From Conus ventricosus (lineage: Eukaryota; Mollusca; Gastropoda; Neogastropoda; Conidae): 64,000 nt of DNA. The stretch is taken from the NCBI GenBank assembly GCA_018398815.1, contig CM031607.1, positions 88,006,719-88,070,718 of the forward strand, in the 5' to 3' direction. A program made the translations under genes and the position numbers. Of this stretch, positions 38,449 through 49,708 are shown piece after piece. Position 1 is the first letter of the stretch. Each line of letters begins with the position of its first letter. Under the pieces are notes generated by a model. That model searched no databases, was not told the DNA's origin, and worked only from the letters and a program-made list of their open reading frames with translations.

Positions 38449-39100
38449 CACTACAGAGCAAGGCAACCATCATGACTAATAAGTGTGAAAGGCCTGCCTG
38501 GGTGTGTGAAACCCGACACCCATGCTAGTTTAGTTGCTGGCAGTGCAGTGGTGGGAAAGGGGAAGGGATAGGGCAACAGATAAGGGGAAGGGGGAAACTG
38601 AAAGGATAGTTGGTGGATCCAGAATATGCAGTGGCTCTGACTACTGACAGTTGAGCTCCAAAACTATGACTTGGTCGCCTTGACCACTGAAAGGTGAAGT
38701 GAGGGGTAAACAGGTCTGGTGCGTGTGAGTGTGCGTGTGAGTGTGCGTGGGTGCTTGCATGAGTGTGTGTGTGAGGAAGAGATCCACACCCTCAAGAGGA
38801 GAAAGACAGCCACTGAAAAAGGATGCCAAACAGTTGCTGTTTGAAGCTGATGCACTATGCCTCAAAGCCCAGCAGCAAAGCAGCTTGAGGCTCTTAGGAC
38901 AAGCCAATGAACTTTTGTAGTTCTTCCAAAAATAAACAAGAAACTGTGACCCTCTTAGAGAAGGAACTTGTCAACAAACGAGAAGAGCTGAAGCAAATGT
39001 GAAAAACACAGTAGAAGATATTCCGGTAGGTCCAGTTTTATTTTGGTAGGGTCCTTTTATTGGTCCTTTAAAGTCCTTTTTTTGGTTCATAAGGGATACC
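37062..39100 (+). mobile_element. hAT-like element F remnant, about 2 kb, ends uncertain
   Basis: It interrupts the 20-bp minisatellite. Both ends carry runs of GTCCTTTAAAGTCCTT. Inside, from ATG 37445, is a short transposase start (MPSKCSFQDRW, frameshift, then DYKDWVRKVLSDKHVGCCAF and CDCSIN) with a CxxC finger half. Near the 3' end (about 38830-39002) a peptide tail reads SLRLLGQANE-like and then KETVTLLEKELVNKREELKQ plus M and a stop. The middle is replaced by poly-G and (CA)n. Possible termini are CATGGGTCGTAGGG and the complement of CAGGTATCCC, with no clean duplication. Confidence 0.65.
37888..38452. repeat. Poly-G and long (CA)n within element F
   Basis: A G run of about 40 bases at 37889-37928 and (CA)n blocks broken by CTCACT at 38065-38452. 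Confidence 0.95.
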
Positions 39101-39241
39101 TGGGATGCATGTGTGTGTGACAGTATGATGTGTGTGACAATATGAATTGTGTGGCAGTATGATGTGTCACAGTATGTGTGTGTGTCACAGTATGATGTGT
39201 GTCACAGCATGATGTGTGTCACAGTATGATGTGTGTGGCAG

Positions 39242-39330
39242 GGCCAAGTTGGGTATGCCTCAGTTCCTCAGTCCCGAGGCTCAGAGTCTGCTGAGAGCTC
39301 TCTTCAAACGCAACCCCATCAACCGATTAG
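39242..39330 (+). CDS. RPS6KA: RSK exon 11: kinase C-lobe
   Basis: It encodes [20 protein letters not shown] then FKRNPINRL, matching the helix G-I region of RSKs. The acceptor GTGTGGCAG belongs to a minisatellite unit. Donor TTAG|GTGAGG, phase 1. Confidence 0.97.
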
Positions 39331-39985
39331 GTGAGGCGGGGCAGACGTGGGTGAAAAGAATTGTTAACTCTGTTGGTTGTTTTAGTGATTGTTATTGCAA
39401 TAATACATTATTGAATAGTATTGAAAATTCTGGCTTTTTTGTTGTTGTTGAGAATGCAAAATACTTCAGTTTCTTCCTCCCATACATCTCCAGTTCTATG
39501 AGTCTTTGGATTAGCTTTTTCATGAAAACCTTTTCAGTGGTACCTGGCTTTAAAACTAAAACGTAAGCAGGCCGCGTAAGTTCCAGGGTTTTCGGAAGTA
39601 TGGAAAAGGGCTGTGTGTATGTGTGTGTGTGTGTGTGCGCGTCTGCGTGTGTGTGTGTGCGTGTGTAAAACATTTACAGAACTGGCAGAAGTGTAATGAA
39701 AGAAGTTGATGTTAGGGGTGTATAAAAGAGAAGTGGGGAATGTTCTAAACTAGTACTCATTGTATATAGTTTTGTGCTTGAGTTGATTAATACAGGAGGC
39801 TTGTGGTATAGAGGATGGCGGTAGACCAAGGCGAAACTGACTGACTGTCAGTTTGTTGCAGGTGACATGTAGCAACACTGGGAATCAGATTGTAACAAAG
39901 CTTGTAACTTGAAACTGACGTCTTTCCTGCTTATTTCAAAGTTTTACCGGTAGACGAGTTGTCTGCAATGGATTGTTCACACTTT
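39331..39985. other. Intron 11, first part
   Basis: (TG)n near 39612-39665. Otherwise unique sequence with no gene. Confidence 0.5.
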
Positions 39986-40290
39986 TAAATTTATTGCATG
40001 CTGTGACAGTATGCATTGGTCAAAACAACCACATAGTTATTGTGAATTTATTGCATGATATGAGAGTATGTCTTTGGTCAAAACAACCAGATATTTATTG
40101 TGACTTCATTGCATGTTCTGAGGGCATGCATTGGGTCAAAACAACCACATAGTTATTGTGAATTTATTGTATGCTATGAGAGATGCCTTTGGTCAACGCA
40201 ACCACATAGTTATTGTGAATTTGTTGCATGCTGTGAGGGCATGCATTTGGTCAAAACGACCATTTAGTTATTGTAAACTCATTGCATGTA
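39985..40290. repeat. About 60-bp degenerate tandem repeat, five copies
   Basis: AGTTATTGTGAATTTATTGC, ATGCATTGGTCAAAACAACC and CACATAGTTATTGTGAA recur with a period of about 60 bp. Confidence 0.85.
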
Positions 40291-40331
40291 ATTTTTTTGG
40301 GGGAAAAAAATGGAAATTACGGGAATTACCC

Positions 40332-40372
<41 letters not shown>

Positions 40373-40560
40373 AAAATACGGGAAAAGAAAATTGTTAAAC
40401 ACAAAGTTTCGTCGTCTGTCAAAAGCAGTAAAAAGACATTTTCCAGCGTGCCTTGTGTCTTTTACCTTGTCAAAGATGACAACGAAGCAGTCTTATGTGC
40501 CAACGGCCGGCTCTTCCAAATCTTCAAAAGTTCCGAAAGTATTACAGTTATGAAGATTAG
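40290..40560 (+). mobile_element. 5' fragment related to element C
   Basis: GGAAATTACGGGAATTACCC, then after a C/A run ACGGGAAAAGAAAATTGTTA, align with the 5' part of the element at 32371 (ACGGAAAAGAAAATTGAAAA). The terminal repeats and the rest of the element are absent. A C run (about 32) and an A run lie at 40331-40376. Confidence 0.5.
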
Positions 40561-40661
40561 TTGGGTTTTTTTTTTTCAAGTTACAGGTTATTGTGTGAGA
40601 TATTACAGGTACAGGAATTGGGGTAAACAGGTGTGAAAAAATGAAGTGAATGTGGTGGCAG

Positions 40662-40829
40662 GCTCTGCTGTCAATGGCATTGAGGACATCAAGAGCCATT
40701 CCTTCTTCTCCACCATCCACTGGGACAAGTTGTACCGCCGCGAGGTCCCCCCGCCATTCAAACCTGCTGTTGTACAAACCGACGAAGTGTTCTACTTTGA
40801 CCACGAATTCACATCCAAAACGCCAAAAG
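40662..40829 (+). CDS. RPS6KA: RSK exon 12: end of N-terminal kinase domain
   Basis: It encodes 56 residues including [31 protein letters not shown] and [13 protein letters not shown]. The final TPK begins the turn motif TPKDSPG completed by exon 13. Acceptor GTGGCAG, donor AAAAG|GTAGGG, phase 1. Confidence 0.97.
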
Positions 40830-41600
40830 GTAGGGGTTTTTACTGTTGTTTTGTAATGGCAAGTGTGTTGAATTAGTGTTGTGTGTGAAATGTAAATACA
40901 ATGTGAGAATTATATGGATAGGTAGAAATGGTCATAAGCATGGAGATATATGTGAAATTTTAAACACGGTATAAAACATTTTAGAAGTGCTTTATGTATT
41001 TTCGTAATGGGTAATACGTAGCATTTGAAATGTGAGGAATGTTTAATAGTTCAGAATGTACAGTGGATAAAGCATTGTTTTCTTCATGCAAAGACCCCAG
41101 GGTAAACCCCTGATTGAGACAGCTGGATTAGAGGGGGTGTTTTGTTTTGTTTTGCTTTTGAGACGACATTTGTACAGACTTCAACCCCATCAAAGCCTTT
41201 CGGAAGAGACTAATCCAAGTATGAATTTGTACACTGAAAAATCCCACTAGTTATGAAGCTATGAGATCTGACTGAGGTCTGTAGAAGAAGCAGTAATATA
41301 CAGCATGCACAGAATTAAAGGTTGTCCTGAATTCGAAGGAAAACAGGAGGAAAAAACATATTCACCCATATTTAGAGGTGCAGAGTTGTGTGAGATTTCT
41401 TGTCTTTTTCTGTACAACTCTCCTGTGCTGAAGGATGAGGGTGGAGGGGGCGGGGGTGAGGGTAAGTGTGTGTGTGCAAACACCTCTTGATGCTCTGGAT
41501 TTTGTCGTAAAGCTCCGCAAATGGCAAGATTTGTGTGATGTGCTTACCTGTTTTCGTGCTTTGGTGGAAAAGTTGTTCCAGTTTGTAGATGATCTCTGCA
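40830..41600. other. Intron 12, first part
   Basis: Unique sequence without recognisable features. Confidence 0.5.
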
Positions 41601-42602
41601 GGCCAGACAGTTATGACAGGCTTTGTGGAGGCAGATTTAGACTGTTGACTCATCAACAAATGAGGACAGGCTTTGTGGAGGCAGATGTTGTAGACTGTTG
41701 TCTCATCAACAAATGAGGACAGACTTTGTGGAGGCAGATGTTGTAGACTGTTGTCTCATCAACAAATGAGGACAGGCTTTGTGGAGGCAGATGTTGTAGA
41801 CTGTTGTCTCATCAACAAATGAGGACAGACTTTGTGGAGGCAGATGTTGTAGACTGTTGTCTCATCAACAAATGAGGACAGACTTTGTGGAGGCAGATGT
41901 TGTAGACTGTTGTCTCATCAACAAATGTTAATGAGGACAGACTTTGTGGAGGCAGATGTTGTAGACTTGTCTCATCAACAAATGAAGACAGGCTTTGTGG
42001 AGGCAGATGTTGTTGACTGTTGACTTATCAACAAATGAGGACAGACTTTGTGGAGGCAAATGAGGACAGACTTTGTGGAGGCAGATGTTGTTGACCTATC
42101 AATAAATGAGGACAGACTTTGTGGAAGCAGACGTTGTTGGCCTATCAGTAAATAAGGACAGACTTTGTGGAAGCAGATGTTGTTGACCTATCAATAAATG
42201 AGGACAGACTTTGTGGAAGCAGATGTTGTTGACCTATCAACAGATGAGAACAGACTTTGTGGAAGCAGATGTTGTAGACTGTTGACCTATCAACAAATGA
42301 GGACAGACTTTGTGGAGGCAGATGTTGTAGACTGTTGACTCATCAACAAATGAGGACAGACTTTGTGGAGGCAGATGTTGTTGACCTATCAACAAATGAG
42401 GACAGACTTTGTGGAGGCAGATGTTGTAGACTGTTGACATATCATCAGATGAGGACAGACTTTGTGGAGGCAGATGTTGTAGACTGTTGTCTCATCAACA
42501 AATGAGGACAGACTTTGTGGAGGCAGATGTTGTAGACTGTTGTCTCATCAACAGATGAGGACAAACTTTGTGGAGGCAGATGTTGTTGACCTATCAACAA
42601 AT
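41600..42602. repeat. 53-bp minisatellite, about 19 copies
   Basis: GAGGACAGACTTTGTGGAGG, CAGATGTTGTAGACTGTTG and CTCATCAACAAATGAGG recur every 53 bp (41681, 41734). Shorter 40-bp variants lacking the GACTGTTG part alternate after 42040. Confidence 0.95.
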
Positions 42603-42890
42603 GACCAAGTTCAGTGAGGAAAAGAAATGAAAGTTGCTGAAAATTATCATGATTTTGCTGTCTTAGCAATTGCTTTCATTGTCGTCCTTTTTCAGTAGTT
42701 GTAGTTTAAATCAAAGATTACTAGTGACATGACGCTTCTCCCGCTAGTCCAGGTCTGCCATCACAAAGGGAAGTGGCATTGAAAGTGCCCGAAAGCACGT
42801 TTGAGTTTGACTTGTGAGATCAAATACAAGTGCTGTGAGTAAGTGGGCAATGTTACATTGAAAATGTCAAAATGCAACCTTGTGTGCTTA

Positions 42891-43121
42891 TGAGGTCTTG
42901 GCGACTGTGTTCCTGTGATTGATAGCGATAAACATTCAAATAAACTTGTGAGGTCTTGGCGACTGTGTTCCTGTGATTGATAGCGATAAACATTCAAATA
43001 AACTTGTGAGGTCTTGGCGACTGTGTTCCTGTGATTGATAGCGATAAACATTCAAATAAACTTGTGAGGTCTTGGCGACTGTGTTCCTGTGATTGATAGC
43101 GATAAACATTCAAATAAACGT
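42891..43121. repeat. 58-bp minisatellite, four near-identical copies
   Basis: TGAGGTCTTGGCGACTGTGT and GATTGATAGCGATAAACATT recur at 42891, 42949, 43007 and 43065. Confidence 0.97.
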
Positions 43122-43657
43122 TCAAGAGGCTTAGAAAATAATAGGGACCTAAAATTAACATCATTGCTTTTCTGGCTAGTTTCTGGGATGAGATGACAGA
43201 TGTCTAAAAGTGTATTTGATTGAATCTTTTCGCTAGAAAAAAAAGATTTGCGTAATAGTATTTGATAAAATGATAAGTGTTTCATCTGAAATAATAATGT
43301 TTGATCCAAAATTTAACACTATGAGCAAATTGCAAATCTCACCTGCCCAACCTCATCTCATTCCCAAACAAAATCCGAAAGATGCAAATACTACACCCCT
43401 TTCACCCCCCCCTCTTTAACCCCAGTGATTGAACAGCCAGTGTTTGCAGCACCTTATGTAGAATTTCTGGTCTCTAACACAAGTCATTTTCATCCTTGTT
43501 CAGTCAAAATACTCTTATGTCATGCAGGCAAGAGCAAATTTCTGTCCTGTCTCATCTCAAACTTGCAAACTCGTGTCTTTGTGACAGCAGATGTTTTGCA
43601 TGTTGTATGAATCAAGTGGCTGATTTTTACCGGCACTGACTGACTGTTGTCTTGCAG

Positions 43658-43788
43658 ACTCTCCGGGTATCCCTGCCAGTGCTACTGCCCATGAATTATT
43701 CCGTGGTTTCAGTTTTGTTGCCCCAGCTTTACTAGGAGAAAGTAAAACCCCAGAAAACCCCTTGGACAACCAGATCAGTCTGGCCAAG
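43658..43788 (+). CDS. RPS6KA: RSK exon 13: linker with hydrophobic motif
   Basis: It encodes SPGIPASATAHELFRGFSFV, APALLGES and further linker residues. FRGFSF carries Ser376, which matches the hydrophobic-motif serine phosphorylated by the C-terminal kinase domain to recruit PDK1. The S of DSPG matches the turn-motif site. Acceptor CTTGCAG, donor AAG|GTGAGC, phase 0. Confidence 0.97.
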
Positions 43789-43839
43789 GTGAGCATACAT
43801 CTGTTGGTCAAAGACTTGGTTGGCCGTGCTCAGTGTGTA

Positions 43840-43840
43840 C

Positions 43841-43927
<87 letters not shown>
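43840..43927. repeat. (TG)n(AG)n(TG)n microsatellite
   Basis: It lies 50 bp downstream of the exon 13 donor. Confidence 0.95.
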
Positions 43928-43931
<4 letters not shown>

Positions 43932-44148
43932 CATATGTGTGTATGTGAACATATCCATGTGTAATCAGTTAATGTGTTGGAATTGCTGTTGTAATGATTA
44001 TGATAGCGAATATTTTTTCAACATGTTGAAACAATACATTTTAAATGTAACAAAGTTAAGTATATCACAAACCCGGCCAAAACATTTATAACTGGAACAG
44101 ATAATAAATGTTATAAAGGTAGGTTAAACAGAAAAATAAAAGTGAACC

Positions 44149-45004
44149 AGCCGCCGTGGCGAAGTGGTTAGCGTCGCGGACTCCCGGCTGGGAGGTCGTG
44201 GGTTCGAATCCCATCAGAAGTCATGTGGGTTTTTTCTGCTCCGACCGGCTCCTACCCAGAGTTGAGTTTGCTGCGGACTCAGTTGGGAAGACTGGGACCA
44301 CACAGTCGAGTTTCATCCACTTAATGGATGCGTTTCTGAGAGTGTTGCTCAAATTTCCTGACCAACACTGCAGGTGCCTGTATCTCTCGTGCCTGGTTGA
44401 CGCCGGGATGTATTATGAAAGGAAGCGTAGAGTACAGTCCTGTCATGTAGTCTCAGACCAAAATGGAAATCCGTAGCATCATCTTAATCATCCTCATTCT
44501 CATCGATCAGCATAAAAAAATGTCTCAAATTCTGTGGCCCTTCATGCCCTGCTCTCATGGTGACCTCAATTTCGATGTCCTCTCCACGTCTGTGGCCTTG
44601 GTTTGGTTCCGTCGGGGTCACCTGCATCGGTGAGTCCGTGGGGGCTGTCGTTGGACGGATGTGGTGGCGCCCTCCGGAGGGAGAGCTCACTCACGCTGGC
44701 TCCGCGACTATGCAGTTATTGTCGTCAGTAGGGGGCTTAGTAGGTGGTGTCCTGCGTATGTTAAATCAGAACAGGCGCCACTGAACACCACCGAAGTGAC
44801 TCGGCAGCAGTGCAGTGTCTCCTCCGGTGGGTTGCCTCTTGACGACTTGACATTGACTGCTCCCTGTGGATTGCTGGTGCTGGGGCTGCGGCGGGGCCGA
44901 CCGGGCTGTGGCTGTGGAAGGGGTATCGGAATGAGCGGCGTGGGTGCATTGCCTCTGAGGTGTCGCGTAGAGGTTGGGACAGCAAAAAAAAAAAAAAAAA
45001 AAAA
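44149..45004 (+). repeat. tRNA-headed SINE, copy 1, about 855 bp
   Basis: The head has a Pol III A box (TGGCGAAGTGG, about 44157) and a perfect B box GGTTCGAATCC (about 44202). A long body follows, ending in GGGACAGC and a poly-A tail to 45004. A candidate duplication AAAAGTG flanks it. It aligns end to end with 59929-60780. At over 800 bp it is long for a SINE. The head does not fold into a complete tRNA, so it is not called as a tRNA gene. Short open frames are not supported. Confidence 0.85.
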
Positions 45005-45042
45005 GTGCATGGAGTATAGGCCATCATCTGTATGTTCAGATT

Positions 45043-45250
45043 TTAACTAACCATACCTTTGTCTGCGGCTAGAAGTAAACCAGTGTTGAGGCAGACTCTA
45101 CAACTTGCAGTGGGGATCCCATGGAGACAGTTGTCATTGGAGTAGCTTTCAGACCCTCCACACTTATGTTCCATGCTGGGCTCAGGAACATCAGAAATTC
45201 TTCGTCTCCTGAATTTTGCAAACAGGAGATGCCCAAGAGCTTGATTACCA
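45043..45250 (-). other. Unidentified coding-like stretch on the minus strand
   Basis: Before the (CA)n artefact region, the minus strand reads GGNQALGHLLFAKFRRRR, then SMEHKCGGSESYSNDNCLHG and CRVCLNTGLLLAADKG. On that strand an AAAG|GTATGG donor-like site lies close to the end. The composition is not simple-repeat-like. It could be an exon of a nested gene or a transposon piece. I recognise no family. Confidence 0.2.
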
Positions 45251-45278
45251 CCTAGAAATGTTTGCCTCTGCTTCACCT

Positions 45279-45281
<3 letters not shown>

Positions 45282-45337
<56 letters not shown>
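45282..45337. repeat. (TG)n microsatellite close to exon 14
   Basis: About 28 TG units end 42 bp before the exon 14 acceptor. Confidence 0.95.
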
Positions 45338-45338
<1 letters not shown>

Positions 45339-45379
45339 TTTTGTTTGGTTTCTTCACCATATGTTTCACGTTGTTTCAG

Positions 45380-45430
45380 CTTCCCGGTGTCAAAGTATGC
45401 AACTTTTCTGATGATTACGAATTGAAAGAG
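45380..45430 (+). CDS. RPS6KA: RSK exon 14: end of the linker
   Basis: It encodes LPGVKVCNFSDDYELKE. DDYELKE leads into the C-terminal kinase domain (human RSKs have DGYEVKED). Acceptor TTTCAG, donor GAG|GTCAGT, phase 0. Confidence 0.95.
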
Positions 45431-46217
45431 GTCAGTATAAAAGACTTGCACAGAATCTGTAATGCAGCTTTAATGATCATACATGACAAAAGATGATGAT
45501 GACCATAGTTATGTGCTTAGTAAAGCACAGTGTGTGTGCACATTCATGAGAAAATTCTTCATTAACTCTTGAGTACTGAATATAGGCTGTCATTACATCT
45601 TTGGTTCCTGGGTTCTTACTACAGCACTATTCCTTTCATTCCTGGGTTTCTGGGTGAAATTTCAGTATAAAATAGGTACTTATTCGAACCCAGCTTTGGT
45701 TTTCCTTGCATCTAAAAAATATTCATATACGATGGCCACCCCATAAGTTCTCGGATGCGCAGAAACCACTGACGTCATAATTTCAATTTTTATATCATCA
45801 TCACAAGTGATGTCTTAATAGCTATGACACAAAAAATGATAAAAATCGTCGGAGCCAAATTTGTTCTAGACAGCAAAATGGATGGCAAGGGGGACGGTTT
45901 TCAAAGTGTTGCAGAGAGCCTGTCTTGGAGAGATTTCTGTGCCATGATTTATTATGACTATCTTCAAAGGAAGTCTTTCAAGGAAAGTTTTATAAGTTTG
46001 ACAAACTGTTTTGGTGACAAGGCTCCATCATTATCCACAGTCCATAGGTGGTTCAAAGAATTTCAGTTTGGTACAATGTCGTTGGAAGATCGTGACCGTT
46101 GTGGACGTCCAGTTTCAGTTACTACCGATGGGAATGTGAGCACAGTGAAGGCCATGATTACAGAAAATCCTCGAATCATGGAGGATGAACTCAAGGATAC
46201 TCTAAACCTTTTATTAG

Positions 46218-46945
46218 CAGACGTGGGAATCTTCCGCCTTTCGGCGGAATTCCGCCTTTTTGGAGGCCTCGGAGGTCATTTTTGAGATCGATGCAAATCC
46301 GTTGAGAAATTGGGGGGGGGAGTGTAACATTTATCAGAGCTCTTCCGCCTTAGGCGAAATCCTACGCTCGCATGGCCGTAATGCGAGGGCGAGGGGGTGA
46401 AACTACGTCAGCGAATGACTCGTCGAGCAACCTACCTAGCCTACTGATTCGTTCGGTCATTTCCGTTTAACATGAGCCCTCCCGAGACAAGTACAAGAAC
46501 AACGTACGACGCGGTTAACCGAATCTATCAACCAAAGGGAAATAATCCTCAGACCTTATTCGCCGCCATCTTTTTTCATAAGTTTTTGACTGGTGACAGG
46601 CGAAAATGTTTCGCACGTTAAATGAAAATGAAAAAGTGTTGGCAAGTTCCATTGATTCCTCAGTGAAAAATAAGTGGAATTGGAAATGGCTGGATGAAGT
46701 TGTGAACACAAAGATCGTTATAGCTTCTGTCAGCCGTGATGTGCAACTTCGACTGGGGGATTCTATTAAAAAAACTGACCGACCTGGCTTAGCAGTGTGC
46801 ACATGGTGCAACGACACTATTAAGTATGGTTCAAAGGAGAAATCTAGCGCTGAAGAACCATCTTCTTGTTGATAAACACCGCGTCAGAGTGAAAGATCGC
46901 CTTACGAATGTGACGCTTGGATCATTTGGAACATCGGTGAGTGAC

Positions 46946-46988
<43 letters not shown>

Positions 46989-47356
46989 GACCAGCAGCCA
47001 GCAATCCTGTGTCCATGTGATCTTCATGGAGTCCTGGGACTAGTGGGAGAGGTATGTCAATACTTTATAGATATTTTGTTTCATGATTTGACACACACAC
47101 ATGCACACACACAGTTGCACAGAGTGACACACATGATTCAAACGCTCACACATGCACACTTTTGATCTTGATCATTTGGTGTCACAGATTATGATTTTTT
47201 CAATGTTAAATGACAAAAATCCTTCAGCTTCAGGGGGCTTCGCCCCCAGACCCCCACCAGGGGCGTTGCCCCTTGACCCCACTGGGGGCCTTCAGCGGCC
47301 CCCAGACCCCCGCAAAAATTTTCCTCCTTTTTCACTTTTTCTCATTCCCACCTCTG
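46218..47356 (+). mobile_element. hAT-like element E nested in the mariner, 1139 bp, 6-bp TSD
   Basis: The termini are CAGACGTGGGAAT and the complement of CAGAGGTGGGAAT (12 of 13 match). TATTAG flanks it at 46212-46217 and 47357-47362. The inside holds a short transposase start from ATG 46606 (MFRTLNENEKVLASSIDSSV, then WKWLDEVV, GLAVCTWCNDTIKYGSK and, after an indel, LKNHLLVDKHR). This is a CxxC...H...H finger. A (TC)n lies at 46952-46984. The 5' end carries TTCCGCC words, and TTCCTCC lies 35 bp from the 3' end. Confidence 0.93.
47225..47315. repeat. GC-rich inverted words inside element E
   Basis: GGGGGCTTCGCCCCC is a perfect short hairpin. It is followed by AGACCCCCACCAGGGGC, GTTGCCCCTTGACCCC and ACTGGGGGCC. 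The second half repeats the pattern CAGACCCCC. Confidence 0.8.
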
Positions 47357-48172
47357 TATTAGGAAGCTTAGACCGCATTCTTCGGCACAATCTCTCTGTA
47401 CGGAAGTGTTGCGCCCATTGGGTGCCCCACCAGCTGACTGGGGAGCAGATGAGGGCTAGGGTTGAATGGTGCCAGTTTATGCTTCAAAAATTTGACGGAG
47501 GAAGATCAGATAGGGTCTGCAATATTGTCACAGGTGACGAAACCTATGTTTACTGGTATGAACCCGAAACAAAGCAGCAGTCGTCAGTTTGGCTGTTTCC
47601 AGGGGAAACCCACCTGTGAAATTTAAGAGATCAAGAAGCTGCACAAAGCAAAGGATTGCAGTTTTCTTCGCAAGATCCGGCCATGTGACTACTGTACCGC
47701 TTCTGGAAAGAAAGACAGTGAACGCTGAATGGTACATCAACACCTGCCTGCCAAAAGTGTTGGAGGCTTGGAGTGCACGGCGACCACGGACTGGCATCCG
47801 CCACCTACTCCTCCACCACGACAACACCAGCGCCCACACGGCAGCTGCAACTTTAGACTTCTTGCAAGAGAACAGCGTGCAGCTAGTCACTCATCCTCCG
47901 TATTCTCCTGACCTAGCCCCTTGTGACTTCTTTTTGTTCCCTCGTTTGAAAGGAAAGCCGTTTGAGAGCCCCTAAGATGCCCGAGCGTTTGCCGAGGGCT
48001 TGATTTCAGGTATACCTAAGTCGGAGTGGGCTGGGGTGATGGATTCGTGGTTTAGAAGGATGGAAAAGTGCATACATGCTGATGGAGGATACTTTTAAAC
48101 GATGGGCTAGGTAAGAAATGCCAGTATACTTCCATCTTTTCCCATCCGAGAACTTATGGGGTGGCCCTCGTA

Positions 48173-49708
48173 CTGTTGTTTGAAGAATTGAACACAGATT
48201 TTCATGAGAATCAAGGATCGAAATTGAGTCTGTGCTGTGGCAGACAGACGATGACAAGCGTGACATCTAGAGTGTCACATGTAAACAAAGTCAGACGAAG
48301 CAGAGCTACCACCCATACTTACAAGATATCAAACCAGGAAACTCAGAAACTTTCTCATGGGAAGGGGAAGCCAGCACTAGCTTTATCTAAACATGTTCAG
48401 CAGTACCACTGGGAGCAGTTACCGGCAGGTAGAAATGTTTATAAACAACCCTCATGAGGTCCCGCTTTCGCCCTCGGGCAAGACTGGGGGAAGGGATGGG
48501 GGCTTGCTGGTTTAGCTGCCTGTCATATTCAAGGGTACAAATAGCCTTGCCGATAAACCGGCATGTCATATTCAAAGAGCTCTTCTGTGGTGAGGTGCCC
48601 TGGACTTCAGTTTCAGACCTTGTCATATAAAGCTCTGGGAGTGCACAGGTAGTATCAGGGCTGAGATCCACAGGCTCTGGTGACAGAATTGTAAAGTATA
48701 ATTCTGTGGTCACAAATACCTGAGCATCATTCCCCTGTTGCTGTTGGTTGTTTAATTAAGTGTAGTAAGAACATACATCATTTCCATGTTGCTGTAGATT
48801 GTTGAATTTGCAGTAAGAATACGTATCATTCCCATGTTGCTGTGGGTTATTTATTATGCAATATGAACATTCATCATTCCCATATTGCTATGTATGGTTT
48901 TACATATAGTAGAGTGTCTGTCATTCTTGTATTTCTCTGGGTTATTTACACATCAGGTGGAGGATTTTGTGTTACCAGAGGTTGAAAAAAGGAAAAACAG
49001 ACATTGTTGTTAGTACCATCAGCTGTATGTTTGTATGATATTTGAAGCAGTGTGACATGCTTCACTCTAGGAATACAGACTCTGTTTTCTAAGTTTCTGG
49101 TGGGCTGTAACATCACCAGGAATGCTGCAAACTGTTGCAATGTGACTCTTATAACTGAGCTGAGTTCTCTTTGTGTGGCTTCTAGTCTTTGTCTAATTCC
49201 TGTTCCATGATCCTCCCCCATGGTAAGCAAGCATTTTGAACTCAAACATGAGTCCTTCGCTTACTGAATGATAGCCGCAGAAATGCAAGAAAGAAAAGTA
49301 GCCTCACAAAATGTGTGAATGCCTCCAAGTTGTACAAATAGGCACCAGAATATCAATGCTTTGAGTCTGAAATGCACAGGCCTACGCACACACAGGCACA
49401 TGAAGGAAAATTATGAAATAGACTGTAGTGCGCGGAATTATCAGACAGTAACACACTTGCAAAGAGGCAGGTCTACAAATTCAGGAAAATGAGTAAGATG
49501 TAGAATTTCGAAAGAAGCAATAAGGAAAGAAAACTTTAAAAGAAGTGTTTGTTAGGGGGTTGATGCTATTTATTCCTTTCACATATACTTTGTTGGAGTT
49601 TGAAATTCATTCATTTGGGATTTTCTTTTTCTCTTGTTTTGTGTGTGTGCTTTAAACAAAATGAAACGTTTGTGACATTTGGGTCATGTCATGGTTTGGG
49701 TTGTACAG
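48173..49708. other. Intron 14, last part
   Basis: Unique sequence. CATTCCCATGTTGCTGT recurs loosely at about 48725-48910. No gene was recognised. Confidence 0.5.

Larger units (their letters stand above)
35200..39241. repeat. About 20-bp minisatellite reaching the exon 11 acceptor, interrupted
   Basis: Units of TGATGTGTGTGACAGTACAG and variants (CACTATGTGTGTGACAGTAC, ATGATGTTTGTGACAG) fill 35200-37061. After an inserted element they resume at about 39105-39241. The final unit, TGATGTGTGTGGCAG, supplies the AG used by exon 11. Open frames up to 358 residues on the minus strand are artefacts. Confidence 0.95.
45824..48100 (+). pseudogene. mariner transposase, interrupted
   Basis: The N-terminal helix-turn-helix part reads SWRDFCAMIYYDYLQRKSF, then PSLSTVHRWFKEFQFG and DRDRCGRPVSV. 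The catalytic part has GDETYVYWYEP, HHDNTSAHTA and YSPDLAPCDFFLFP. The last two aspartates are 34 residues apart (D34D), the mariner signature. Breaks are an 1139-bp insertion after DELKDTLN, a one-base deletion near 47607, and a stop replacing a Glu-type codon at 47972. The reading frame ends HADGGYF. Confidence 0.95.
45730..48170 (+). mobile_element. mariner element, 1296 bp plus a nested insertion
   Basis: TA lies at 45728-45729 and 48171-48172. The terminal repeats read CGATGGCCACCCCATAAG... at the left and its complement at the right, 28 bp with one mismatch (CGAT/CGAG). Removing the nested element and one duplication leaves 1296 bp, the usual mariner size. The transposase gene inside is broken, so the element is not autonomous. 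Confidence 0.96.

Noticed and set aside
44156..44230. tRNA gene at the A/B box head
   Set aside because: The acceptor and anticodon stems do not pair as a complete tRNA, and the same head begins a repeat at 59929.
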